Source of the DNA: Symbiodinium natans
Taxonomy: Eukaryota; Sar; Dinophyceae; Suessiales; Symbiodiniaceae
Length of the DNA stretch: 64,000 bases
Direction of reading: 5' to 3'
NCBI GenBank assembly: GCA_905221605.1
Contig: CAJNDS010002142.1
Location: 49,501 to 113,500, forward strand
The stretch's first letter is position 1. Every line of letters begins with the position of its first letter. Below are positions 23,004 through 33,195 of this stretch, one piece after another. A model generated the notes under the pieces. The model did not search any database. It was not told the DNA's origin and was given only the letters and a program-made list of their open reading frames with translations. The position numbers and the translations under genes are program-made.

Positions 23004-23283
23004 GCCTCAATTGAAAAAACCCTAAACCCTAATGCCTAAACCCAATTTTTTTTCGGCGGTGCTTATGGGGTGTGTGTGGTTGAACTGTGGTTGCCTAGGG
23101 TTGATAAATCAGAGGGTTTCAGGGTTTACTTGCAGGGCTTACAGTAGGGTTTCGGGATTTAGGGTTTGTAGGGTTAGGGTTTCGGGTTGAGGGCTTAGGG
23201 TTCAGTTGGGTTGAGGGGATACCATACGGGCATTACGGGGCGGCCGAGAAAGCACACCACGCACGGCTGTGGGGTTCTCGGGG

Positions 23284-23367
23284 ATACTCTGGTTGGGTAA
23301 CATTTTGCTTTTTCAAAGGTACTTAAACCCAATAAAGAATAGACATACTATCCCAACCATGAACTAG
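23284..23367 (+). mobile_element. Copy of the introner-type MITE, outside a recognised gene
   Basis: It shares TTGGGTAACATTTT, then TACTTAAACCCAATAAAGAA, and ends in TCCCAACCATGAACTAG. The inverted ends GGTTGGG and CCCAACC are clear. It lies about 320 bp upstream of the hydrolase start, in a stretch with no recognised exon. Confidence 0.65.
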
Positions 23368-23684
23368 TTTCGGTCATCCGATCTGTCAGCTGCAGCCTCA
23401 ATTTGGCTCCGCAAATCTTGGTCCGTTAACAGGCTACCTCGGGGCCCCTAAGCCCTAAGCCCTAAACCTTAAACGTACTTGAAGCCCTAAACCCTAAACC
23501 CTAAACCTGATAAACCCTAAACCCTAAACCCTAAACCCTAAACCCTAAACCCTAAACCCTAAACCCTAAACCCTAAACCCTAAACCCTAAACCCTAAACC
23601 CTAGACCATAACCCTCAGCCCTAAACCCTAAACCCTAAACCCTAAACCCTAAACCCTAAACCCTAAACCTTAGCTGCCCTCACC

Positions 23685-24894
23685 ATGGCTGCACGAATGG
23701 CGAAAATCATGGAGAATCGGTCTGCAAACCTGTTGCACGACAAAAAGCTCCTTTCCTGGCTGGCAGAAACACCGGAAGAGCCTCTAGAAGAGGAGCTGGA
23801 GATCGTAGACGCACACCACCACATCTGGGACATGCGCGAACTGAAAGGATACAACCTCTTCGGGATATTCAAGCAACAGCTATACATGACGGATGAGTTG
23901 ATCGACGATTTCGTCGGGGGTGGGCACAACGTCATCGGCAGCGTCTACGTGACCGCACATGCGTTCTTCCAGAAAGACCCGGAGCCCGCATACATGGCGC
24001 CCCTAGGAGAAGTGCAGTTCGTCCAGGGGATCGCGGCGCAGTTTGCGTCGGGGAAGTACGGGGAGAATCTTCGCGTAGCCTCGGGCATCGTCGGCAGCGC
24101 GGACCTCGCCACGTACGGGGCCGAGCTGGAGCCATTGCTCGTTGCCTGCAAGGCCGCCAGCCCAAACTACCGGGGGATCCGATGCACTGGGGCGCATGAT
24201 CCAAAGGTGAAGAATGCGCCCACGCACCCGACGCCCGGCCTGTACGCGGACGCGAAGTTCAGGGAGGGCTTCGCCCTACTGGAGAAGCACGGCCTGCTTT
24301 TCGACGCCTGGGTGTTTTCGTCGCAGCTGCCCGAAGTGGCCGACCTGGCGAAGGCCTTCCCCAACACCACCATCGTGCTCAATCACGCGGGCACGCCGAT
24401 CGCGGGTCTAGGGAACTACTCCGGCGCGCCGGAGTACGACGGCAAGCAGGCGGAGATCCTTCGATCTTGGAAGCAGAGCATGCAGGCCATCGTGGAATGC
24501 CCCAACGTCTTCGTGAAGATCGGTGGGCTCGTGCTCCCATATGTGGGCAGCGGGATGGAGTCCCTTGACAAGCCGGTGGGTTCGGAAGACTTGGCCTCCA
24601 AAGTGAGAGAAGCCTTCACCTTCGTGGTCCAGGCCTTCGGCCCACAGCGGTGCATCTTTGTCATAGTTGGGTAACATTTTACATTTTTAAGGGTGCTTAA
24701 ACCCAATAAGGAATATAAATTTAAAATTTTAATATTACCCCAACAACGAACAAGGCATGTTCGAGTCCAACTTCCCTGTGGACAAGGTCGCGTGCAGCTA
24801 CACGGTTCTCTGGAACGCGTACAAGCGGCTCTCCGCCGGTTTGCCCGAAGGGGATCGCTGCAGGTTGTTCAGTGGTACTGCTAAAGAGGTGTAG
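23685..24894 (+). CDS. COG3618-type TIM-barrel metal-dependent hydrolase (Amidohydro_2), two exons
   Basis: Predicted soluble amidohydrolase-superfamily enzyme, 368 aa, joined from 23685-24651 and 24755-24894. The start ATG sits in a good context (CACCATGG) just after a CCCTAAA tract, with an AG at 23672-23673 that could accept trans- or cis-splicing. The HxH metal motif of strand 1 is VDAHHHIWD (H44, H46). LNHAGTP carries a likely metal-ligand His (H234). The C-terminal signature appears only after intron removal, as CMFESNFPVDK (residues 323-333). In many relatives the first Asp of the equivalent GSDFP motif is a ligand; here that position is Asn (N328), with D332 following, so activity needs checking. 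Family members act on lactones, esters or amides of small organic acids; the substrate cannot be told from sequence. Unspliced, the frame ends at 24674 and loses the last ~46 residues. Codon use is GC-rich, unlike the surroundings. Confidence 0.85.
24652..24754 (+). other. GC-AG intron of the hydrolase gene
   Basis: Removing these 103 nt restores the conserved family ending: ...QR-C-MFESNFPVD. The donor reads GGT|GCATCT and the acceptor ACAAG|GCATG. GC donors and AG|G acceptors are typical of dinoflagellate introns. The split falls after the first base of Cys323. Without removal the frame stops at 24674. GC repeats on both sides of the junction, so the exact cut can slide by a few bases within GCAT without changing the product. 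Confidence 0.85.
24656..24754 (+). mobile_element. Introner-type MITE that forms the hydrolase intron
   Basis: The intron coincides with a 99-bp element. Its left end is CTTTGTCATAGTTGGGTAA and the reverse complement of its right end is CTTGTTCGTTGTTGGGGTAA, an imperfect terminal inverted repeat of about 20 bp. GCAT occurs directly on both sides (24652-24655 and 24755-24758) and only once in the expected coding sequence, so it is a 4-bp target duplication. The duplicated target provides the GC donor, while the last bases of the element provide AAG as acceptor. Related copies at 23284-23367 and 45045-45141 share the core GGGTAACAT...AAACCCAATAAAGAAT. Confidence 0.8.
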
Positions 24895-26153
24895 AAGCTG
24901 TGAACTCTTTGATGCGTGAAAGCTGCTTATGGCGACCTTCCAGTTGGTGGAAGTCGCCGCGCTGAATCCTTGAGTCTTCCGTGCAGTCAAGTAGATGGCC
25001 CGACTTTACAGCAGTTCATGGGGCTATGGGCCATCTGCCGGGGTCATTCGTGTTCCGGGGGCTAGGAGTCAGGGGTCATGGTTTAGTGCTTTGTGTTTAG
25101 GGGGTTAGGCATTGGCTAGAGAACCAAGAACCTAAGAAAACGATGGGTCGTCATACGGAATGCCCGGTTTTCGAGGCCCAGGTTTTCAAAACCGCATTTC
25201 TACAACGATCTACAATTCTGCTCTGGGGAGCCCATACAAAACCGTCGCAAACCCGTGAATACTCGTGGGAAGCCCGTAAAACCCGTCGCGCCAACCCTTC
25301 TTTAGGGAACCGCGTTCTTCTCCCCAAACCCCGCGGTCCTCCCAAGCGACCCTACTTTTCTTGCGTTTTGGAGTCTCTAGGTAAGGCTTCGACAGTGTGG
25401 TTGTGGGCGCTTTCGTGGCTCGTTCTCAAATCCTATGCCATGGCTCATTGGGCCCTAGCGTGGCAGAAGACATCGGGATGGTGAGGTCGTTCTAAACTCG
25501 GATTCAGGGAGGTTTAGGGTTTAGGGTTTAGGGTTTCGGGTTTGTGGGGTATTGTGAGGGGCATCGCAAGTGCCAATTTGGACAGTCTCATCTGCTTCCC
25601 CTGTGGTTACAATGCTTTAGGGCTTAGTCATGTTGAGGGATTTGTGTGCTTTAAACCCTAAACCCTAAACCCTAAACCCTAAACCCTAAACCCTAAACCC
25701 TAAACCCTAAACCCTAAACCCTTGGCTTCCCTTTTTTCTCTGAAATTTGGCGTCAGGCTGCAACAACGGCAGGCATGGCCTCGGTGGTTTAGGGTTTAGG
25801 GTTTAGGGTTCAGGGTTCAGGGTTCAGGGTTTAGGGTTTAGGGTTTAGGGTTTTGGGTTAGTTCAGGGTTTAGGGTACCAGTATTCCGCTTGTTTGGGTT
25901 TGTCAAAGCCCAAAAAGGACATTGCGTTGGTTCTTCCAAAGGCAACCCGTGTTCGGCCCTTAGAAACCTCAGCCTGTAAGCACACCCTCCACCCACATAA
26001 ACCCTGCAATTGCCGCCAGACTGCTAAACGCCAAACCCTAAACCCCAAACCCTAAACCCCAAACCCTAAACCCCAAACCCTAAACCCTAAACCCCAAACC
26101 CTAAACCCTAAACCCTCTCCTCGCTCTTTGGCCTTGCATGAGAGGTTGGTGAG

Positions 26154-26217
26154 GCCATGGTGCGAGACCTGGAGGAGGGAGATCTCATGCGCCCGCCCTG
26201 CAGGGAGCTGAGCCTCC
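26154..26217 (+). CDS. Candidate exon, acidic
   Basis: GGTGAG|GCC opens a frame reading AMVRDLEEGDLMRPPCRELS, which stays open beyond. CCCTAAA lies upstream, TTTAGGG downstream. The 3' boundary is not clear. Confidence 0.3.
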
Positions 26218-26684
26218 CCCCAGAAGTGTGGGGCTTGCGTGCCTGGAGTTCTCAGGTTTATATAGGGTCTAGGGTTTAGGGTTTAGGGTGTAGGTTTTAG
26301 GGTTTAGGGTTTAGGGTTCATTTTTGAGGGTTTAGGGTTTTGGGTTTTAGGGTTTTTGGGTTTTGGGTTTTGGGTCTAGGGTTTGTGGGTCAATGCCCCT
26401 GAACTCAGGATCACAGTTCGATTCATCATAAGGATCTCTGAGGTGGTTTCAGGGTCTTGGGCTCTCAAATCAAGATGAACTTATACGCCAGAAATACATG
26501 CCCTTGGTTTTTGGGCTCCCTTCGTTTGTCGCCCTTTTTGAAACCCTAAACCCTAAACCCTAAAGCCTAAACCCTATATAAACCATTTGTACCTCTGGGA
26601 GGAGGTCCGGGTTCACGTGGTCAAGGGGATTGGGGGATGGATTTGAAGCTAGTTTTCAGTTCGGATTGGGGCAGAGGATGTGGG

Positions 26685-26761
26685 GGGTTTACCAAAATAA
26701 GGGAGGATCCCCTTAGATAATACGGACCCCAATAAGGTACCACTAATATCGTAAACCCCCA
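26685..26761. mobile_element. MITE family F copy
   Basis: GGGGGGTTTACCAAAATAAG at the left and ATATCGTAAACCCCCAT at the right, with GGATCC centrally. Confidence 0.55.
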
Positions 26762-27388
26762 TGTAGGGTGGAGGCCGATGTCATGGAGAAGGTTCATGGC
26801 GAACTCTGACTTCAGCAGCTCGTTTCACTACAACTCGGAGGCTCCGCAACCTCAAAACCTGAAGCTGCTAGAAAACCTGATCCCATGGGTCCAAGTCCTC
26901 AATCGTAAAACCCGCGAATAAGCGTTCCCCCCCTAAAACAACAAATATCATAGCTCGGCAACCCCCGTTTGTACGCAAACCCCCAAACCCTAAACCCTAA
27001 ACCCTAAACTCTAAACCCTAAACCCTGAACCCCCCCTTTTTTCGAGGCTGTCCGAACCTCGACCCTCCATGCGACAGCGCACGGAGCACGCCGATACCCC
27101 GCTCGCACTCGCGCCTGCACGAGGCACCAGCCAGCAGAGTTGTTCCTGTGGGGGCTTGGGGCTTAAGATTTAGGGTTTAGGGGTTCAGGGTCTACTGTAG
27201 GGTCTAGGGTTTAGGGTTTTAGGGCTTAAGATTTAGGGTTTAGGGTCAGGGTTTGGGGTTTTGGGCTTTAAGGTTTAGGGTTTGTAGGGCCGATAGAATG
27301 AAAAAGTTTACAATATATATATATATATAGATGTGAAAATTGGACGGGCTTGTCAAGACGTCCTTCTTCTCCGAGAGGACCACAACCA

Positions 27389-27715
27389 ATGAAAAATGAA
27401 TCGGACAAGGCCATAACCCCTAAAACCCCCAAAAACCTCGCCAAGCCCCGAACGGACTATGAAGCAGGTGGAGAGGTGCACGTCTTTGAGAACTTGCATG
27501 GCGATGCACAGTTGAAATGTCTTCGTATTTTCACGTCTATTTCAACTTCGTTTTCACCCACAAATGCTAAGCCAAAGTATGTTCAGTACAACCGACTATT
27601 TTCGATGTCAAGAACCTTGTTCAAGGGAGAGGCGCTGCAAAGTCTTGAAGCCATCACCCACCCACCCCCCAAACATAATTTTCCTAATAACAATAGTATG
27701 ATTACTAAAAAGTAG
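27389..27715 (+). CDS. Small ORF, unknown (109 aa)
   Basis: An ATG-started frame in a unique stretch, directly after a TA microsatellite (27309-27328). The peptide is Lys/Thr/Pro-rich at its N-terminus (MKNESDKAITPKTPKNLAK) and has a more globular middle (HVFENLHGDAQLKCLRIF). It ends in Asn/Lys-rich sequence. It is not recognised and may be an exon or gene fragment. Confidence 0.25.
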   Translation: MKNESDKAITPKTPKNLAKPRTDYEAGGEVHVFENLHGDAQLKCLRIFTSISTSFSPTNAKPKYVQYNRLFSMSRTLFKGEALQSLEAITHPPPKHNFPNNNSMITKK

Positions 27716-28153
27716 CCGGCACAAACAAGTATCAAACGGCAATCCAGATGTACCCTAAACCCTATAAACCCTGAACACCCTAAGCCTCAAAACCCCTAAA
27801 CCTGACACAAGCCCTAAACCCTAACATTCTGTGCCCGGACACCCTAACCCCTGCAACCCACAGACCTTTCTCAGCCTCAACCCTGACACTCCGTGCCCGA
27901 ACACCCTAAGCCCTGTAAACCCAAAACCTTACTAAGCCCTAAACCCTAAGCCCTAAGCCCTAAACCCTAAACCCTAAACCCTAAACCCTAAGCCCTAACC
28001 CCTAAACCCTCACCCGAACACCCTTTGAGCCCTGAATCCGGCTCCACGTGTGTGGCCCAAGACGTACGTTCCTAGCTCCCGCAAAAGCCCCATCCTTCTC
28101 TGAGGGCTTTAGGGTTTAGGGTTTAGGGTTTATAGGGTTTATAGGGTTTAGGG

Positions 28154-28213
28154 TAGGTTCATGGTTATAAGTACAGTTATAAGAGGTTAGTAAGTACCAT
28201 GAACCTTCAAGTA
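28154..28213. mobile_element. MITE family A, truncated copy
   Basis: The right half (AAGTACAGTTATAAG to CCATGAACCTTCAAGTA) is present with only AGGTTCATGG of the left end. It abuts TTTAGGG-type repeats on both sides. Confidence 0.5.
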
Positions 28214-28309
28214 GGGTTTTGGGGTTTTTAAGGTTTGTGGGGTTTAGGGGTTAGGATTCAGGGCCTTCAGGTTTAGGGTTTTAGGGTCTCAGGTCCCGCT
28301 TCCTTGCAG

Positions 28310-28495
28310 AATCTAAACGGGGACTCAAAAAAGGGACCTTAGGGGGGTTATGTAGGGGGGTTACGTAGGGGCTATTTTGTGGGCTACTTAGGTAGAGGGA
28401 CTCTATAAGGTAGATTTTAGGGTTGCCTTGAGGGAATAAGATGAAGGGTCCCTTCCAGGTGTCCCTCCTTAGACCCCTTAATCTTGGACATTTGG
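28310..28495. mobile_element. Inverted-repeat element (GGGACYC ends), possible
   Basis: AAAAGGGACCTTAGGGGGG is roughly answered by GGGTCCCTTCCAGGTGTCCC. A shorter relative is at 7078-7170 (GGAGGGACCCTTAC / GGGGTCCCTCCTTGTCCCCC). Confidence 0.4.
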
Positions 28496-28633
28496 TTTAG
28501 GGTTTAGGGTTTTAGGGTTTAAGGTCCCGCTTCGTTTAGGGTTGAGGGTTTATTTTTGCTGTTTAGGCTCAAGGCAGGTGCCCGGTCTGTGTGTTTGGAG
28601 CCCTCCTACCTGTGGAGACTAGCCTGCGGCCAG

Positions 28634-28654
28634 GCTCTCAGGCGGATTTCTTTC
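28634..28654 (+). CDS. Candidate micro-exon
   Basis: GCGGCCAG|GCT, 21 nt reading ALRRISF, then GCACGA. The surrounding frame is open on both sides, so the exon may be longer (EPSYLWRLACG precedes). Confidence 0.25.
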
Positions 28655-28839
28655 GCACGAGCCCGATGCGAATCCTACACAATTTCGTGTGGTAGAGGCT
28701 TGAGATTTGGGTCCTAAACCCTAAACCCTAAACCCTAAACCCTAAACCCTAAACCCGAATCCTAAAAGCACACCAACAGCGTTGGATGGGCTCCTGCACC
28801 CCCCGGCATGCTACGTCGTCACTGCGAGTTCCCCTAAAC

Positions 28840-29350
28840 CCCAAACCTTGAACCCTAAACCCTAATAAACCCTAAACCCTAAACCCTAACCCTTAACCCC
28901 TAAACCCTAAACCCTAAACCCTAAACCCTAAACCCTACTGTGTATTTCTGAGCATGCAAAGGTTAACACAACGCCCGTCTGGTGTGAGGTCCACGCCCCT
29001 GCGAATGGCCATGGCGAAGAGCAACAGCGAAACGGGGCCAGCGGCCTCAGCCGCAGGGTTTAGGGTTTAGGGTTTAGGGTTTAGGGTTTAGGGTTTAGGG
29101 TTTAGGGTTTAGGGTTTTTTCGTGGCCATTCGCAGGGGCGTGGACCTCACACCAGACGGGCCTTGGGTTAACCTTTGCATGCGAAGAAATATACAGTAGG
29201 GTTTAGGGTTTAGGGTTTAGGGTTTAAGGTTTAGGGTTTAGGGTTTAGGGTTAGGGTTTGGGGTTTGGGGTTTAGGGTTTAGGGTTTAGGGTTTAGGGTT
29301 TAGGGTTTAGGGTTTAGGGTTTAGGGTTTAGGGTTTAGGGTTTAGGGTTT
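28840..29350. repeat. ~500-bp palindrome with telomeric outer arms
   Basis: Unique arms at 28933-29017 and 29119-29201 are reverse complements with few differences (for example GGTCCACGCCCCTGCGAATG against its inverse near 29127-29147). Outside them the left flank is CCCTAAA repeat and the right flank TTTAGGG repeat, so pairing continues outward. The loop (about 29018-29118) includes a TTTAGGG tract. Confidence 0.75.
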
Positions 29351-30303
29351 TTTCAGGGGTTTAGGGTTTCGGTTTCAGGGCTTTAGGGTTTCAGGGGTTT
29401 AGGGTTTCAAGGGTTTCGGGGTTCAGGGTCTAGGCTGGGGGGTTTAATTACCTTTTCGAGGCTGGCATGTAATATGGGTCATGATAGGGTCACATACAGG
29501 GAGTCCTTTTGGGTTCAGGGATCCTGACCCCTGTTCTAGCAACTGGGGTTTAGGGTATAGGGTTCCGGGTTTAGGGTTTGAGGTTTCGGGTTCAGAACAT
29601 TAGCCAGCAATTTGGGCATCTAGGGCCTTGCACTGGTGGCAGGGGTACATACTTGCAGGGGGTTGGAGGGTCAGTGTTTGGGTTGAGGCTCTAGGGATAG
29701 GGTTCTTTTGATGCTCGGGGTACAAGGTTTGGGGTTTTAGGCTTGAGTGTTTGGGGTTCATGACTAGTTTGGATTCAGTGCTGCGGTTTTGCGGCTTGAA
29801 GGAAATTTGTCGCAAGACTACGAGAACAAATCAAATCAACCCCCAACCCCCCCCCCCCCCCAGTTCCAAAAAAGAGTTGTGATTGATGGTCAACTCCCAC
29901 GGCCTCAATGGGTTTAGGGTTTAGGGTTTAGGGTTTAGGGTTTAGGGTTTAGGGTTTAGGGTTTAGGGTTTAGGGTTTAGGGTTTATGCAGGTTTCAGAG
30001 TCTTGCGGGGGCACGGCCCGATTCCCAAAAATGCCTCAGCCCAAACATCCTCTCCATCCCTCTGCCCTGGCATCCTCAGCCCCGAAGCCCTGAACCCTAA
30101 ACCCTAAACCCTAAACCCTAAACCCTAAACCCTAAATCCTAAACCCTAAACCCTAAACCCTAAACCCTAGGAAGCCCTAAGTTCATGCGAAAAGACTCGC
30201 CCGAACTCAACGTGCGAAGCACCCCAGGGCAGACTTTGTCAAGAACTCGAAGGCAGAGTGACATTGGGGTATTCAAGGAAGTCCCTAAACCCTAAACCTT
30301 GCA

Positions 30304-30360
30304 ATAGTAATCCCAAAAGGGAAGATTTTGTAACTTAGAGAGATGACCTAGGTACCCCAC
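30304..30360. repeat. Dispersed 50-bp repeat, copy 1
   Basis: AATAGTAATCCCAAAAGGGA followed by TAACTTAGAGAGATGACCTA. A second copy lies at 56262-56310 with the same two blocks; both are directly followed by CCCTAAA-type sequence. Confidence 0.5.
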
Positions 30361-30563
30361 ACCCTAAACCCGAAACCCGAACCCCGAAACCCTAAACCCT
30401 AAACCCCTGACCTTAAATCCCTGCAGGGATCCTCATTCTGAATGAACCCGAAGCCCTGGACCAAATACATTCCTTATGTTAAGGGCCCTAGACCCTATAC
30501 CTTCCTTGCAATGCTATAATGGGTTTACGGATTTCAGGCGGTTTAGGGGGGATTTGGGGAGAT

Positions 30564-31016
30564 TTAGGTCTTAGCACCAAGTGCCCTAGCCCACCCTGAG
30601 GCTCTCCGCTGGGTCGTCGTTGTGAGATAGGTTTCCAGAATAGGGAAGCCATATGGGCAGTTCACCAAATTAGGGTCCCTTTGTGGGTTCACCGTTTTCG
30701 TACGGCAGCCTTGTAATAAGGACCCGACAAGAGACCCAATTAGAGATCTGCCCATATCATTTTCTTCATATGGGGGGTGGGGGGTTCCATGATCAGGGGG
30801 GTTTCTTTTCCATCGGAGCATGAAAAAGGGAGTACCCTTATCTTGGGAGATGCCGACCTGCATACTGCTGGTAGCCGAGAACTTCTGCATCACTTTTCTA
30901 CCGCCAGCCATCCCACCCAGTGCGAATGTTGATTTACCAAAAAGGTCAGACCGGATTCCTGAATCAAGCATTCGCGACAGCAACGTTGAACAAGAGGGGC
31001 TAGGGGAGTGCACCAA
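30564..31016 (-). CDS. Minus-strand ORF, unknown, partly inside a MITE
   Basis: The 5' part (to about 30770) is free of telomere repeats and looks protein-like, with SDLFGKSTFALGGMAGGRKV and FFMLRWKRNPP. The 3' part runs into the inverted-repeat element at 30650-30759 and is not expected to be native. No family recognised. A shorter plus-strand ORF (30820-31047) overlaps, so strand is uncertain. Confidence 0.2.
   Translation of the reverse strand: MVHSPSPSCSTLLSRMLDSGIRSDLFGKSTFALGGMAGGRKVMQKFSATSSMQVGISQDKGTPFFMLRWKRNPPDHGTPHPPYEENDMGRSLIGSLVGSLLQGCRTKTVNPQRDPNLVNCPYGFPILETYLTTTTQRRASGWARALGAKT
30650..30759. mobile_element. Inverted-repeat element
   Basis: CATATGGGCAG at the left and CTGCCCATAT at the right, with AATTAGGGTCCC opposed to GAGACCCAATTAG inside. 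Confidence 0.45.
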
Positions 31017-31115
31017 TTGTCATGCCATGTTTTTGTTTGCGTCCTAAGTCATTGACGGTTTTGTAAACCCTAAACCCTAAACCCTAAGCCCTAAACCCTA
31101 AACCCTAAACCGCAG

Positions 31116-31241
31116 CTTGAGTTCCTCACCAGCAACCCAGTGAACCTCATAAGCCGATTCGGAAGGTCGGATCCGCAGCAGGATTCATGGTGGTGGCTGG
31201 AAGCATCCTGGCGATCCCGCACAAGACCGGCCTGGGTCCTG
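31116..31241 (+). CDS. Candidate exon with GT donor (42 codons)
   Basis: CCCTAAA repeats end in CCGCAG|CTT. The 126-nt frame reads LEFLTSNPVNLISRFG... with a WWWLEASWRS segment, and ends at CTG|GTAGGG. It is the longest well-bounded island of this type. It runs into a family D-like MITE 15 bp downstream. Confidence 0.4.
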
Positions 31242-31255
31242 GTAGGGTTACCACT

Positions 31256-31438
31256 ACTTGCTTTGAAGAACCCTACAGAAATTGCCAAAATCACAAAGCA
31301 TTTTTTTAAGAAGGGCAATATAGGCCTTATAATATTTTCATTTTTTTGGGGGGGGGATCTTAAGCAAATCAAACGAACACTTGTCCAAAAAAGTGCAATA
31401 TAGGGCTTATAATCTTTTTTGGGGAGGGCTCCAAAACA
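31256..31438. mobile_element. MITE family D-like, rearranged
   Basis: It has GAAGAACCC at the left, AGGGCAATATAGGCCTTATAA twice (about 31312 and 31392), and GGGGATCTTAAGC in between. This looks like overlapping or duplicated copies. Confidence 0.45.
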
Positions 31439-31471
31439 CATGGTAGGTTTAGGGTTTGGTTTAGGTCTAAG

Positions 31472-31625
31472 GGTAGTTGTATGGTCCCATGTTAGTATGG
31501 CCCCCTACCTTCTCTGAGAGGTTTCGAAGTTTCGGCCCTGGGGCGTTATAGGGTATATAAGGGGTGTATGAGGGGTCCCCCAATTTGAGGTCCCATATGA
31601 AGGGACCATGCAACTACCCTTAGGT
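31472..31625. mobile_element. Inverted-repeat element
   Basis: AAGGGTAGTTGTATGGTCCC opposes GGGACCATGCAACTACCCTT. A relative with weaker ends lies at about 9700-9775 (GTGGTCCCTTGTAATTACCC / GGTAATAAGGGACCATGTAA). Confidence 0.55.
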
Positions 31626-32322
31626 TCGGGGCTTGTGGGAAGCGCTATTCCGAGTCTAGGCTATGTGAGGATTGGGGTATAGGGTTTGAGGCCGTGGCTC
31701 TGAGTACGGAACCTAGGCTTTTGAAGGGTGAGCTGGGTGAAATAGGGTGCTGAATGCCGAAATTCCAAACACCTAAGGCTCTTGGGCCCTCAAAACCCCA
31801 GGGTTTGAGACCCCAGAACCCTTCCTAAAAGTACCAGTCCTTCTGTAGGAAGGCCTTAAATCAGTAGGAGCTCGTAGAACCCAAGCCCTAACCTTCAAGC
31901 TTGGGTCCTTGCACTTGGCGAGCGCAAGGATGCTCAGAGAGCGCGAAGGGGGTCTTACCCTAAACCCTATGGACCCAAAGCCCTAAACCCTAGGGTTTAG
32001 GGTTCAGAGTTCGGGGTTTGGGGTGCAAGGTTCAGTCTTTTGTTTGAGGCTTCTGGCTGGTTTTTGAAGTAACCCGGAGAGCCGAGGACTGCAGTGGTGG
32101 GTTGATCATAAGGAGAGAGCCCCTGGATAGCCTGTAGGGTTTAGGTTTCAGGGTTTAGTCCTTAAGGTGTGGGGTAGAGAATAGCTTCCGGAGGGGGTGG
32201 GCAGCTTCCCCATGTACCCATTGTATAGTCTGTATCTAACCCGTCATACCGCTGCATAACCCTTAAGCCTACAGCCTAAACCCAAAAGCCCATGCCTTTT
32301 AAATTCCCTGGGTCGTGACAAG

Positions 32323-32361
32323 GTACGAAGATGAAGATCCAGACGGCGCCTCGTTTCAACG
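32323..32361 (+). CDS. Candidate micro-exon, acidic
   Basis: GTGACAAG|G then YEDEDPDGASFQ in a phase 1 to phase 2 exon of 39 nt, followed by GCGCCG. Confidence 0.3.
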
Positions 32362-32725
32362 GCGCCGCGGCCCCAGCTTGAACTCTAAAAGGGCCAAATC
32401 TGTATATGAGAACCCTAAACCCGAAACCCTAAACCCTAAACACCCCAGAAGGGCTCATAAGTCCTATAGGCTGGAACGCTCAGATCCCTAGTGGCCACAC
32501 TTCTTCGAGAATTCAGCCCTCATAACTACCCACGACACAGGACCTGCCTTCACCCTAAACCCTAAACCCTAAACCCTAAACCCTAAACCCTAAACCCTAA
32601 ACCCTAAACCCTAAACCCTAAACCCTAAACCCTAAACCCTAAACCCTAAACCCTAAACCCTAAACCCTAAACCCTAAACCCTAAACCCTGCCTTCACCCC
32701 CCCCCCCCCCCGTCTCTGTTCGCAG

Positions 32726-32776
32726 CATTTTGATCGATTCTCCAAGGCATCGGAGTACAACGACTCCTTTAAGGAG
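32726..32776 (+). CDS. Candidate micro-exon
   Basis: A long CCCTAAA tract, a C-run and CTCTGTTCGCAG precede 51 nt reading HFDRFSKASEYNDSFKE, then GCCGGG. The acceptor context is among the best in the window. A family A MITE begins 45 bp later. Confidence 0.45.
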
Positions 32777-32821
32777 GCCGGGTATCGGGGCCTCTGCGCG
32801 CTGTCTCAGGGTTCCGAATTT

Positions 32822-32926
32822 GCTTGGAGGTTCATGGGTAGTTTTTTTTAGTAGGGTTATAAGTATAGTTACCATTACTTATTATAACCCTACTTCTTAT
32901 AACTACGTACCCATGAACCTCCTAAA
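32822..32926. mobile_element. MITE family A copy
   Basis: GCTTGGAGGTTCATGGGTAG and CTACGTACCCATGAACCTCC form the ends. It immediately follows the coding-like island at 32726-32776. Confidence 0.6.
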
Positions 32927-33195
32927 TGGGGATTTGAGGCATTGGTAGATTGCATGGTGGCTTCCTTGCCATACTTGCCAGTGCCACAGAAAAATCGTTT
33001 CCAGCCCCGCTTGCACATAAGCCCTCAACCCTCAGCCCTCAACCGCTTGTGCTAAGCGACAGGGAGCCCTACATCCTAAACCCGAAACCCTAAACCCTAA
33101 ACCCTAAACCCCAAACCCCAAACCCTAAACCCTAAACCCTAAACCCTAAACCCTAAACCCTAACAGGGAGCCCAGGATGGAAATCTAAACGCCCC

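Larger units (their letters stand above)
24895..27300. repeat. Hydrolase 3' flank, then interstitial telomere-type repeats
   Basis: 24895-25490 is unique and probably includes the hydrolase 3'UTR; it contains an unsupported ORF 25143-25484 (113 aa, plus). Tracts follow at 25510-25540, 25653-25722, 25788-25860, 26030-26115 (CCCCAAACCCTAAA alternation), 26255-26395 and 26985-27030. Confidence 0.7.
27740..30560. repeat. Interstitial telomere-type repeat region
   Basis: CCCTAAA at 27930-28010, 28712-28755 and 28850-28935; TTTAGGG at 29057-29117, 29199-29350 and 29911-29985; CCCTAAA at 30096-30168. ACTCCGTGCCCGAACACCCTAAGCCCT-like wording is repeated at 27830-27915. Apart from the palindrome and listed islands no gene is supported. 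Confidence 0.75.

Noticed and set aside
23685-24674. Hydrolase as a complete 329-aa single-exon protein
   Set aside because: The frame ends in non-homologous residues inside the inserted element, and the conserved family ending continues after 24755.
24693-24884. Separate 63-aa ORF downstream of the hydrolase
   Set aside because: It is an out-of-frame reading across the intron and exon 2.
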